Source: Actinomycetes bacterium (GTDB lineage Bacteria > Actinomycetota > Acidimicrobiia > Acidimicrobiales > Acidimicrobiaceae). Taken from it: a stretch of DNA of 39,059 bases. Below, in pieces: positions 25,947-33,590 of this stretch (its first letter is position 1; the number at the start of each line of letters is the position of its first letter). The translations under genes and the position numbers were made by a program. The DNA lies in the NCBI GenBank assembly GCA_021785255.1, contig JAJYGA010000045.1, forward strand, positions 1 to 39,059, in the 5' to 3' direction. The notes beneath the pieces are model-generated. The model had not been told where the DNA came from. It did no database searches and saw nothing but the letters and a program-made list of their open reading frames with translations.

Positions 25947-27449
25947 ATGGAAAATATAGAGACAGATCAGCACAGGATTGATTCGGATGATCTTGCTAAC
26001 TTTGGTTATCAACAGAAACTTCATCGGTCATTGGGGACCTTCTCGGCGTTCGCCGCTGGATATAGCTATATCTCGGTGCTCACGGGAATGTTCGAACTAT
26101 TCGGATTTGGGTATGGATTTGGCGGTCCGCCCATAGTATTTGCATGGATATTTGTCTTCTTGGGCCAGATGGCTGTGGCATTTTGTTTTGCGGAGTTGAG
26201 CGCTCGATTCCCCATAGCGGGTTCAGTGTATCAATGGTCTAAACAGCTCAGCGGATCTCTCGTGGCATGGGTAACAGGCTGGACCATGTTGATTGGATCA
26301 GTGGTGACACTGGCAGCGGTTGCAATTGCACTTCAGATTGTGCTGCCGCCGGTGTGGTCAGGGTTTGAGGTATTCAAGAATACCAGTCAAAATGCGGTCT
26401 TTCTTGGTGTAGTGATACTTACAATTACAACTATCTTGAACGCCGCTGGCGTGCGAGTCATGTCCTTGGTAAACAATGTGGGAGTGGCTGCCGAACTCGT
26501 AGGTGTCACCCTGTTTGTGGTACTTTTGGCTACGCACGTGCACAACAGCCCTTCGATATTTCTGAAGTCTGAGGGCACCGGACCTGGTCTTCCTGGATAT
26601 TCAACCTTTGGGTATGGAGCTGGTCTGATGATGGCAATCATCATGCCTGCGTATGTAATGTACGGTTTTGATACAGCTGGATCATTGGCAGAAGAGACGA
26701 AAGATCCTAGAAAGCGGGCTCCCAAAGCGATCGTATCCTCCTTGCTTGCAGGAGGTATCGGTGGACTGCTGATCCTCGTTTTTGCCCTGTTGGCCTCTCC
26801 AACTTTAAATCCTGCAAAGTTAGGTGTAGGTGGTCTTCCATATATCATTGAGGCTGCTCTTGGAAGTGGTCTTGGTAAGTTGTTACTTGTCGATGTAGCT
26901 GTAGCAATATCGGTATGTACGCTAGCGATTCAGACTGGTACAATCCGAATGACGTTCACGATGGCGCGTGACAATAATTTGCCTTTTGGATCTAAGTTGG
27001 CTCATGTTTCAACTCGAGCTCAAAGCCCAGTTGTGCCTTCGATCGTGAGTGGTTTGTTTGCTGCTCTGATACTGCTCGTAAATATCGGGAAACCGCAGCT
27101 GTTCACTATCGTTACCAGCGTCGCGGTTGTGCTCATCTACATTGCTTATTTCTTGGTCACTATACCTTTGTTGTCAAAGCGACTGAAAGGATGGCCAGCA
27201 GACAAAGGTGACGGCGGACTGTTTCACATGAGAGGTTGGGGCTTCCTTGTAAATGGCTTTGCGGCGATTTACGGTGTGGTTATGGCACTGAACCTTTTGT
27301 GGCCAAGATCTGCCATCTACGGTCCCGGTGTGGACGCATGGGGCGGCATAATCTTTGTAGGACTGGTACTTGTCTTGGGAGCTGTCTATTTTAGAAAGGT
27401 TCAAAGACATCGCACTGGTGTGCTGGATGAGCACAGAGTTGAGTCCTAG
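25947..27449 (+). CDS. APC-family amino acid/amine permease
   Basis: A polytopic membrane protein with about twelve hydrophobic helices. The first is FGYGFGGPPIVFAWIFVFLGQ after the amphipathic SAFAAGYSYISVL. CFAELSARFPIAGSVYQW is the APC signature for substrate binding, and YGFDTAGSLAEETKDPRKRAPKAI is the conserved loop before TM7. These point to the BAT1/GabP-like branch (GABA, choline or polyamine-type substrates), though specificity cannot be read. The ATG 25947 has AGG 6 nt ahead and gives 500 aa; the frame is open back to 25836. It probably imports the amine processed by the surrounding enzymes. Confidence 0.9.
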   Translation: MENIETDQHRIDSDDLANFGYQQKLHRSLGTFSAFAAGYSYISVLTGMFELFGFGYGFGGPPIVFAWIFVFLGQMAVAFCFAELSARFPIAGSVYQWSKQLSGSLVAWVTGWTMLIGSVVTLAAVAIALQIVLPPVWSGFEVFKNTSQNAVFLGVVILTITTILNAAGVRVMSLVNNVGVAAELVGVTLFVVLLATHVHNSPSIFLKSEGTGPGLPGYSTFGYGAGLMMAIIMPAYVMYGFDTAGSLAEETKDPRKRAPKAIVSSLLAGGIGGLLILVFALLASPTLNPAKLGVGGLPYIIEAALGSGLGKLLLVDVAVAISVCTLAIQTGTIRMTFTMARDNNLPFGSKLAHVSTRAQSPVVPSIVSGLFAALILLVNIGKPQLFTIVTSVAVVLIYIAYFLVTIPLLSKRLKGWPADKGDGGLFHMRGWGFLVNGFAAIYGVVMALNLLWPRSAIYGPGVDAWGGIIFVGLVLVLGAVYFRKVQRHRTGVLDEHRVES

Positions 27450-27491
27450 GACGTTTATGTCTATGATTTAGACAGGACCTGCAAGGGTGAT

Positions 27492-27538
27492 TGGAGGTAT
27501 CTTCAATGAGTCAATTTGGCTTTGAGAAGATACCTCCA
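27492..27538 (+). repeat. 13-bp perfect hairpin enclosing a ribosome site and start codon
   Basis: TGGAGGTATCTTC (27492-27504) and GAAGATACCTCCA (27526-27538) are exact complements with a 21-nt loop. The left arm holds GGAGG and the loop holds the ATG of a short leader ORF. Folding would hide the ribosome site. A weak TGTGTTTTAT follows, so a terminator for the permease gene is possible but less likely. Confidence 0.7.
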
Positions 27539-27613
27539 TCTGTGTTTTATCGAAGGTTTTGTTCCTGTAGGATTCATAGGTGCGCCGGATGTAAGTGCCC
27601 TTGCCATGGTTGA
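27506..27613 (+). CDS. Short Cys-rich leader ORF (35 aa) overlapping the EamA start
   Basis: The ATG follows GGAGG at 8 nt, better spaced than for any in-frame start of the downstream gene. The peptide has six Cys in its last 17 residues (CSC...CAGCKCPC, C19, C21, C26, C29, C31, C33). Its TGA (27611-27613) lies just inside the transporter ORF, 8 nt overlap with ATG 27606. This suits translational coupling or a leader peptide sensing metal, thiol or cysteine supply. It is not a known family, and chance cannot be excluded. Confidence 0.4.
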   Translation: MSQFGFEKIPPSVFYRRFCSCRIHRCAGCKCPCHG

Positions 27614-28487
27614 AGCATTAGTAGTTGCAGTTTCTGGTAGGAATGGATCAACTACGATTCTACTTCTGGTTCTAATTGCGGCTGTTTTGCACGCCACTTG
27701 GAACTTCATGGCAAAGCTCATTGACGATCAAACCTTAGGATTTTGGCTTATTAATGCATCGGTGGCGTTCTTTGGAGTGTCCCTCGTTGCATTTGTTGGA
27801 GTTCCGTCAAGATTTCCGTGGACATTGTTGGCTCTATCTGCCTGTATCCATATTGCATATAACGTGTTTCTTTTAAATTCATATCGATATGGAGATTTAA
27901 GTAAGGTGTATCCTATCGCACGGGGCATGGCACCTCCGCTCGTAACGATAGGAGCAACTGTCATTACTGGTGAATCTCTTCCACTATTGCAGCTGATCGG
28001 GATTGCAGTAGTTGCGTTGGCGGTTATGTCACTTTCGAATATTGGAAAAAATAAACAGGTCGCCGATAGATCGTCGTTCATGTTTGCGTTGTTAACTGGA
28101 GTGATGATCGCCTCTTACTCATTAGTCGACGGTATTGCTTCAAGGCGGGGTGAAGATCCTTTGAGCTATGTGGGTCTGCTCATGGCGGTTGAAGGGACTC
28201 TAGTGACCATAGTGTTGTCTCCAAAGTGCAGACGGATATGGAGAAAGAAGATCTCGACAAGGAAGTTGCTACTTGGTTTTGGCGCTGGAGGAGTTTCCGT
28301 AGTTGCATACGCCATTGTAGTTTGGGCCCAAAATCGAGCTCCATTAGCTGAAGTGTCCGCCCTTAGGGAGACCAGTGTAATCTTTGCTAGTATCTTCGGG
28401 GCGGTCGTTCTCAGAGAAGGTTCCATTGCCAAGAGACTGATCACTGGCTTAGCTGTATTTTTGGGTGTAGTTCTATTGCTTATGTGA
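27606..28487 (+). CDS. EamA/DMT-family transporter
   Basis: A second drug/metabolite transporter, about ten helices. LLLVLIAAVLHATWNFMAKL is the classic first helix of the EamA repeat, and the second repeat begins SFMFALLTGVMIASYSLVDG. LRETSVIFASIFGAVVL is the conserved end segment. The ATG 27606 (293 aa) fits family length; the frame is open to a TTG at 27516, but those 30 extra residues are not typical. It overlaps the leader ORF by 8 nt and follows the APC permease by 156 bp. It could export a product of the amine pathway (inference). Confidence 0.82.
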   Translation: MVEALVVAVSGRNGSTTILLLVLIAAVLHATWNFMAKLIDDQTLGFWLINASVAFFGVSLVAFVGVPSRFPWTLLALSACIHIAYNVFLLNSYRYGDLSKVYPIARGMAPPLVTIGATVITGESLPLLQLIGIAVVALAVMSLSNIGKNKQVADRSSFMFALLTGVMIASYSLVDGIASRRGEDPLSYVGLLMAVEGTLVTIVLSPKCRRIWRKKISTRKLLLGFGAGGVSVVAYAIVVWAQNRAPLAEVSALRETSVIFASIFGAVVLREGSIAKRLITGLAVFLGVVLLLM

Positions 28488-28537
28488 GAAGGTGTCGATC
28501 GCCCGAGACAAGTGCCGCCTCTTTGGGACATCTAGGC

Positions 28538-28562
28538 GCGTTGACATTGGTAATGTCAACGC
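28538..28562 (+). promoter_or_regulatory. 25-nt palindrome with -35 element upstream of glcD-like gene
   Basis: GCGTTGACAT and ATGTCAACGC form a perfect 10-bp inverted repeat around TGGTA, ending 20 nt before the GlcD-like ATG at 28583. It contains TTGACA (28541-28546); a poor -10 (TAACGT) sits 17 bp on. The layout fits a dimeric repressor site that blocks the promoter of the 2-hydroxyacid operon. A GntR-type regulator would suit such an operon, but none is adjacent. Confidence 0.55.
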
Positions 28563-28582
28563 CTAACGTTCATGTTATAACT

Positions 28583-29971
28583 ATGACAGGTAACGCATCC
28601 ACAAATGAGATGATCAGTCGACTGAGTTTGCTGCTAGGTGAAGACAAAGTCCGAAGTGGTAATGGCATCAGTGAAGCTTACTCTCACGACGAGGCACTGA
28701 CCGCAACTCCTCAAATACCCAAGGCAGTCATTTTTGTAGAGTCGACCGCCGACGTCATAGCGGTGGTGCGCCTCGCCGACGAGCTGTCCGTGCCCATAAC
28801 TGCCCGCGGTTCTGGCACCGGTCTCAGTGGCGGAGCAATACCTCACGAGTCTGGGGTCGTCGTCTCTTTCGAAAGAATGACAAACGTCTTGGAGATTGAT
28901 AAGGTAAACAACGTAGCGGTAGTTGAACCTGGGGTTACGCTTGGGGCTCTTGATGAGGTCCTAGCTGGCCATGGTTTGGTCTATCCGGTCTTTCCGGGGG
29001 AACTATCTGGAAGTATTGGGGGCAACGTCGCTACGAACGCAGGAGGGATGAGAGCTGTAAAATACGGAGTAACGCGCCACCAAGTGCTCGGGCTTGAGTT
29101 CGTCTTAGCTACCGGCGAGGTTATCCGTAGTGGTGGTAAGTACGTAAAGTCCAGTTCCGGATATGACTTGACCCAACTGGTGATCGGCTCAGAAGGTACC
29201 CTAGCGCTTGTGACCGAGGTGACCGTCCGGGTATACCCAAGGCCAAAGTATTCAAAGACCATGCTTGTGCCATTCCTCCACATAGAAGATATCTCCAGCT
29301 CCATCCCCGCAATTCTCGCGAACGGAACGACTCCGCTAGTACTCGAATACATCGACACGCTCGGCTTGTCAGCTATGAGCACCAAGGTCGGCCTTAATCT
29401 TGGGGTCTCACCCAAGATCAAAGAGTCCGCCACTGCTTACCTCTTCATCATCTTGGAGGAGATGGACCTTCAAACGCTGGAGGCTGAAACCACATCTCTG
29501 TCTCAGCTACTGTTTTCCTGTGGTGCCCTTGAGGTGTACCTCCTACCGGAGCCGTCCGCAGCAAAACTCCTTGAGGCACGCGAAGCTGCATTTTGGGTGA
29601 GCAAGGAGCATGGTGCAAACGATATTGTCGACGTCGTAATCCCTCGCTCGGAGATTCCGAGGTACCTTAACGAAGCGCAAAGAATCGCCCAAACCAGCGC
29701 TACATTTATCTCTGGCGTAGGACACGTGGGTGATGGAAATGTGCACTTCTCTATCTATCAACCAGATCCCAAGCTGCGTGATAAAGTAGTAATGGAACTG
29801 CTACACCTCGGACTGACACTTGGTGGATCAATCTCGGCCGAGCACGGTATCGGCAGTGAGAAGCGCAAGTACCTGAGCCAACTTGAGGATCCAAATAAGC
29901 TTGAGCTGATGAGACGGATAAAGCAGGCATTTGACCCCAAAGGGATCCTCAACCCCGAAAAGGTGATCTAA
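28583..29971 (+). CDS. FAD-linked 2-hydroxyacid dehydrogenase (GlcD/D-lactate dehydrogenase type)
   Basis: A VAO-fold flavoprotein: PCMH FAD domain with ARGSGTGLSGGA (about 74-85), PGELSGSIGGNVATNAGG, SSGYDLTQLVIGSEGTL; then the C-terminal oxidase domain with GHVGDGNVHFSIY and EHGIGSEKRKYL, which hold metal/substrate-binding His residues. It would oxidise a D-2-hydroxyacid (glycolate, D-lactate or D-mandelate-like) to the 2-oxoacid. The ATG 28583 gives 462 aa, family-normal; 28553 and 28610 are other choices and no ribosome site is clear. The next gene overlaps (TAATG). No GlcE or GlcF partner is present. G+C is visibly higher here than in upstream genes. Confidence 0.9.
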   Translation: MTGNASTNEMISRLSLLLGEDKVRSGNGISEAYSHDEALTATPQIPKAVIFVESTADVIAVVRLADELSVPITARGSGTGLSGGAIPHESGVVVSFERMTNVLEIDKVNNVAVVEPGVTLGALDEVLAGHGLVYPVFPGELSGSIGGNVATNAGGMRAVKYGVTRHQVLGLEFVLATGEVIRSGGKYVKSSSGYDLTQLVIGSEGTLALVTEVTVRVYPRPKYSKTMLVPFLHIEDISSSIPAILANGTTPLVLEYIDTLGLSAMSTKVGLNLGVSPKIKESATAYLFIILEEMDLQTLEAETTSLSQLLFSCGALEVYLLPEPSAAKLLEAREAAFWVSKEHGANDIVDVVIPRSEIPRYLNEAQRIAQTSATFISGVGHVGDGNVHFSIYQPDPKLRDKVVMELLHLGLTLGGSISAEHGIGSEKRKYLSQLEDPNKLELMRRIKQAFDPKGILNPEKVI

Positions 29972-31554
29972 TGAACGGTGCACAAGCGATCCTCCGCACT
30001 CTGGTCGAACTCGGGGTGGATGTCTGCTTTACCAACCCAGGAACTTCTGAGATGCATTTCGTAGCAGCGCTGGACTCTGTAACGGAGATGCGCGGCGTGC
30101 TCACTCTGTTCGAGGGTGTTGCTACCGGAGCGGCTGACGGTTATGGCCGGATCGCCAAGAGACCTGCTGCGACGCTGCTCCATCTAGGGCCGGGACTGGG
30201 CAACGGACTGGCCAATCTCCATAACGCAAAACGGGCCCGGAGTCCGATAGTCAACGTCGTCGGTGACCACGCCACGTATCACCGTCACTTCGACCCACCA
30301 CTTGCCTCTGACATTGAAGCGGTTGCCAGAAGTGTTTCAAAACTAGTTACGACAGCAGGCGGACTCGGCTCGATAGTATCTGATACTATCGACGCCTACC
30401 GAGCCTCCGTATCGGCTCCCCGGGGCGTGTCCACCCTGATTGTTCCGGCCGACTACTCGTGGAGCCAAGGTGCGAGGCCGGACGATCACGGCCAAATAGA
30501 CGAGAAAATCGAACTAACTACGCGTCCCACAGACGACGAGACGAGGGGTTTCACCTTCAACATCGTCGCCAAAATGCTCAGATCGGCTGAGCCAACCACC
30601 TTTTTACTCGGTGGATCGGCGTTGAGTAGGCAAGGACTTCTGGCAGCGAGCAGGATCGTTAACAGCTTTGGCGCAAAGTTGTTAAGCGAAACCTTCCCGG
30701 CGGTAATGGACCGTGGAGCTGGAATCGTACCGATAGACCGACTGGCATATTTCGGCGAGTTCGCACAAACGCAGCTGGCTGGGTGCAAACACCTAGTCCT
30801 GGTGGGAGCGTCCGATCCCGTGTCTTTTTTTGCATATCCGAACAGTCCGAGTCTCTTCAGACCTCCTGACTGTGACGTTCAGGTCCTTGCTGGCCCGTCG
30901 GAAGACGCTTCAGAGGTCCTGAACGCACTCGTAGAGTACCTTGGGGTGACAAAAACTGTTCCCACCCTTCAGCATTTTGTTAGCCCGCAGATCCCTAGCG
31001 GACCCCTGACCGCCACCGCTGTGGCCGCTGTCATCGGCGCTACACTTCCGGAAGGAACGATCGTCTCCGACGAAGGCAACACCGGTAGTCTGTCCGCTCC
31101 GGGTTCAACTCAAGGAGCTCCTCCACATACATGGATGTGCTTAACTGGGGGATCAATTGGTCAGGGATTACCTGTGGCAACAGGAGCAGCAGTGGCCGCA
31201 CCAGATCAAAACATACTCTGCCTCCAGGCTGACGGCTCGGCTCTATACACGATACAGTCGTTGTGGACCCAGGCGAGGGAGAATCTAAATGTAACGACAG
31301 TCTTGTTAAACAACCAGAGTTACGCTATCCTTGAGTTCGAACTCGATCGAGTGAGCACCACCGCAGGAAGTCGATCACGTTCAATGTTCCAGCTATTTCC
31401 GCCAATGCTTGATTTTGTGTCGATAGCAAACGGCTTTGGTGTCGATGCAGTTTCGGTGAACACGCCCGAGGAGTTGGCGATACAGCTCCGTAGGGCATAT
31501 TCTGAATCAGGTCCCCATCTCATTGAGGCGATTTTGCCCAAAGGGTTCTCCTAG
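29971..31554 (+). CDS. ThDP-dependent 2-oxoacid decarboxylase/acetolactate-synthase-like enzyme
   Basis: A thiamine-diphosphate enzyme of the IlvB/benzoylformate-decarboxylase superfamily, 527 aa with PYR, central and PP domains. The activating Glu is E48 (LTLFEGVATGAADGYGR). H71 in LLHLGPGLGNG occupies the place of the catalytic His70 of Pseudomonas benzoylformate decarboxylase, where ALS enzymes lack His. The PP-domain motif is QADGSALYTIQSLW...LLNNQSYAIL. The second BFD His (His281) appears replaced by Phe (VSFFAYP). Its start overlaps the glcD-like stop by one base, so the two are coupled. It probably decarboxylates the 2-oxoacid made by its neighbours. A standard acetolactate synthase is less likely, as no small subunit is near. 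Confidence 0.85.
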   Translation: MNGAQAILRTLVELGVDVCFTNPGTSEMHFVAALDSVTEMRGVLTLFEGVATGAADGYGRIAKRPAATLLHLGPGLGNGLANLHNAKRARSPIVNVVGDHATYHRHFDPPLASDIEAVARSVSKLVTTAGGLGSIVSDTIDAYRASVSAPRGVSTLIVPADYSWSQGARPDDHGQIDEKIELTTRPTDDETRGFTFNIVAKMLRSAEPTTFLLGGSALSRQGLLAASRIVNSFGAKLLSETFPAVMDRGAGIVPIDRLAYFGEFAQTQLAGCKHLVLVGASDPVSFFAYPNSPSLFRPPDCDVQVLAGPSEDASEVLNALVEYLGVTKTVPTLQHFVSPQIPSGPLTATAVAAVIGATLPEGTIVSDEGNTGSLSAPGSTQGAPPHTWMCLTGGSIGQGLPVATGAAVAAPDQNILCLQADGSALYTIQSLWTQARENLNVTTVLLNNQSYAILEFELDRVSTTAGSRSRSMFQLFPPMLDFVSIANGFGVDAVSVNTPEELAIQLRRAYSESGPHLIEAILPKGFS

Positions 31555-31987
31555 CACACGGGTGCACTGGCTTTTCATCATGACCTTTGAAGTTTTGAAA
31601 TGTCCGACACGGTCTCGTATGCCAGACGAGAAAGGCGTAAAGCGCAAGAAGTAATCGTGTCAGGCTTGGCGGCCACGTTGTGGGAAACCTTGCTGTTCGG
31701 CTCTGTGGAGGTGCGTCGTCTAAACCAAGTGGTGACTAGCGGTAACAGAGATGTCTGCCTGAGCCGCTAGGAACCAACGATCTACTACGGTGCTCCATAT
31801 TTTGGTAGACTTGGATCAGAGATTTCTCTTTACCAATACGAAGGATACCTATGTGTCTCTATCTGACCCGCTATAAGATCGTTCGCTCTGGAGTACCGCA
31901 ATACGGCGCTGAGGTCGCCCTGACCAGCAGTGGTAGCGGCAGAACCCGAGATGGTCTCGAACGATCGTACTCAGAGAGGTGTTTGTA
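31555..31987. other. 433-bp gap; inverted repeat and a doubtful 56-codon ORF
   Basis: An ATG at 31600 opens 56 codons to a TAG at 31768-31770 (MSDTVSYARRERRKAQEV start), without a good ribosome site or similarity I know. GATCGTTCG (31877-31885) and CGAACGATC (31958-31966) are a 9-bp inverted repeat flanking 72 nt, just upstream of the FMN oxidase gene; they may be regulatory. Nothing else was recognised. Confidence 0.35.
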
Positions 31988-33139
31988 TTGGTAAATCCAT
32001 CTCGAATAGCCAGTGTCGAGGATGCTCGGAAGTTCGCGGCACGAGCAGTGCCTCGGGTTCTATTCGACTACGTCGATGGTGGAGCTGACGACGAGATCAC
32101 TATGACTGAGAACATTAGCGCGTTCAGACGCATCGGCCTCCTCCCTCGCATGGGTGTCCAGATCACCGAACCGCATCTCGCTATCGAACTCTTCGGCACC
32201 CCCCTTGCCATGCCGGTCATTCTGGCTCCCTGTGGTCTGGTCAACGTTATGCACCCAGACGGTCCTAAAGGTGTTGCTCAAGCGGCAGCCTCCCGGGGTG
32301 TGGTGTCGGTTCTTAGCGCGGTGGCCGGTGTCTCTTTAGAAGCGGTGGCTAATGGAGAGGATACCTCCCAGACACCGATGTGGTTCCAGCTCTACTCTCC
32401 AAAGGGGCGTAGTGAATGGGAAGGACTGGTCGAGCGGGTGGCGGCAAGCGGTGGCTACACGGCTCTGGTCGTCACCCTTGATACTCCCGCTCTAGGTAAT
32501 CGGGAACGTGACCGCCGAAACGGTGTCTCGATCGGACACCGGGTCGATGTCCGATCCGCCACCACACTGGCTCTGCAGATTGCCGGCCGGCCGGCCTGGG
32601 CAGCGCGGATGGCTGCGGCAACCCTGGCTGCTCGTAGAAGTCCGCGTCCACCAGGACCAACCGTCGGTTTGGTAGCTGCTGGTGGCTCACCGTTCACGTG
32701 GAAGGATATCAGCGAGATCCGCGAACGGTGGAAGGGCACGTTGCTCGTTAAAGGAGTACTCTCCGCTACCGATGCCCGCAGCGCCGTGGATTCCGGGTGC
32801 GATGGAGTGATCGTGTCCAATCACGGTGGCCGCCAGCTTGATGGCGCACCGGCGACAATGTCTGTTCTGCCTGAGATAGCAGACGCGGTCGGATCCGCTA
32901 CCACCGTACTGGTCGATGGCGGAGTGCGACGCGGCAGCGACGTGGTCAAAGCCCTCGCCGCTGGAGCCGACGCAGTGCTCATTGGTCGTCCGTACCTCTA
33001 TGGGTTGGAAGCAGCTGGTGCTGCCGGAGTAGCGCGAATTCTGGATATCTTCCGAACGGACATCGAACGGACGCTGATCCTTCTTGGATGTCCGAGCGTT
33101 GCTGACCTCGATCGCAAATGGATCGACCTCAAGCACTAA
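31988..33139 (+). CDS. FMN-dependent 2-hydroxyacid oxidase/dehydrogenase (LldD/MdlB/GOX family)
   Basis: A TIM-barrel flavoprotein oxidising L-2-hydroxyacids. Signature SNHGGRQLDG (277-286) contains the catalytic H279 and R282; K255 (LLVKGV), Y28 (FDYVDGGADDE) and Y136 (WFQLYSPKGR) are the expected FMN/substrate residues. GAGAGG lies 8 nt before the TTG at 31988, making that start better than the GTG at 31979, which overlaps the ribosome site. At 383 aa it is normal. G+C-rich codons match the two preceding genes. With the GlcD-like and ThDP enzymes it completes a set able to use both enantiomers of a 2-hydroxyacid. It lacks the membrane-anchoring loop of MdlB as far as I can see. Confidence 0.92.
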   Translation: MVNPSRIASVEDARKFAARAVPRVLFDYVDGGADDEITMTENISAFRRIGLLPRMGVQITEPHLAIELFGTPLAMPVILAPCGLVNVMHPDGPKGVAQAAASRGVVSVLSAVAGVSLEAVANGEDTSQTPMWFQLYSPKGRSEWEGLVERVAASGGYTALVVTLDTPALGNRERDRRNGVSIGHRVDVRSATTLALQIAGRPAWAARMAAATLAARRSPRPPGPTVGLVAAGGSPFTWKDISEIRERWKGTLLVKGVLSATDARSAVDSGCDGVIVSNHGGRQLDGAPATMSVLPEIADAVGSATTVLVDGGVRRGSDVVKALAAGADAVLIGRPYLYGLEAAGAAGVARILDIFRTDIERTLILLGCPSVADLDRKWIDLKH

Positions 33140-33590
33140 GATTTCTTAGCAATGGTGAAGTCGCTCGTCGCTTTCTCCATGTCTATGACGCGTCCGAATT
33201 GACTTTTCAAACAAACAGGGGCTATATCAGGTGGACCGAGTGCAAGGAATTATCCAAATTCCGAGTAGACAGAGACGACAATGTTGCTAAAAACGTCCGG
33301 GACTGAATGGTCGGATATTGCCATTCCTGGTCTAGTTGAGACTAATGCCTGTTTCGTCCCTTGCTATTAGGTACAGGCAGCAGTTCAGATAATGGCTTGA
33401 CTCATCATCTGAACAGTGCAGATCAGTCCAGTGCTTGCACTAGCAACGCTTGGTGTGGTGAGAATGACTCTCTTGCGAATTACGCTCTGCAATAGATGAG
33501 AACCCTGCAAGGAACGTTTATGATGCTTGCCAAAGATTGCTTGTGAGCAACGGTTCAGCTCTGGCAGATACAAGACGAGGAGTTTAGCTG
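33140..33590. other. 451-bp convergent gap, no gene recognised
   Basis: The region separates the FMN oxidase and the secreted coiled-coil protein. It contains weak inverted repeats: GAATGG/CCATTC near 33305-33326 and GTTCAGAT/ATCTGAAC (33383-33390/33407-33414). Base composition returns to the lower G+C of the rest of the window, so it probably contains the right border of the G+C-rich block. Short open frames have no ribosome site or homology. Confidence 0.4.

Noticed and set aside
26387-26848. 153-codon minus-strand frame inside the APC permease gene
   Set aside because: The plus strand encodes clear APC motifs across the whole interval; the other frame has no ribosome site or family features.
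27492-27538. Intrinsic terminator of the permease gene
   Set aside because: The stem is strong, but its loop is 21 nt, it holds a ribosome site and ATG, and only a broken T-run follows. Kept as a possible alternative, not the main reading.
29971-31554. Catabolic or anabolic acetolactate synthase
   Set aside because: No small regulatory subunit or ilvC is near, H71 matches benzoylformate decarboxylase, and the neighbours are 2-hydroxyacid oxidising enzymes.
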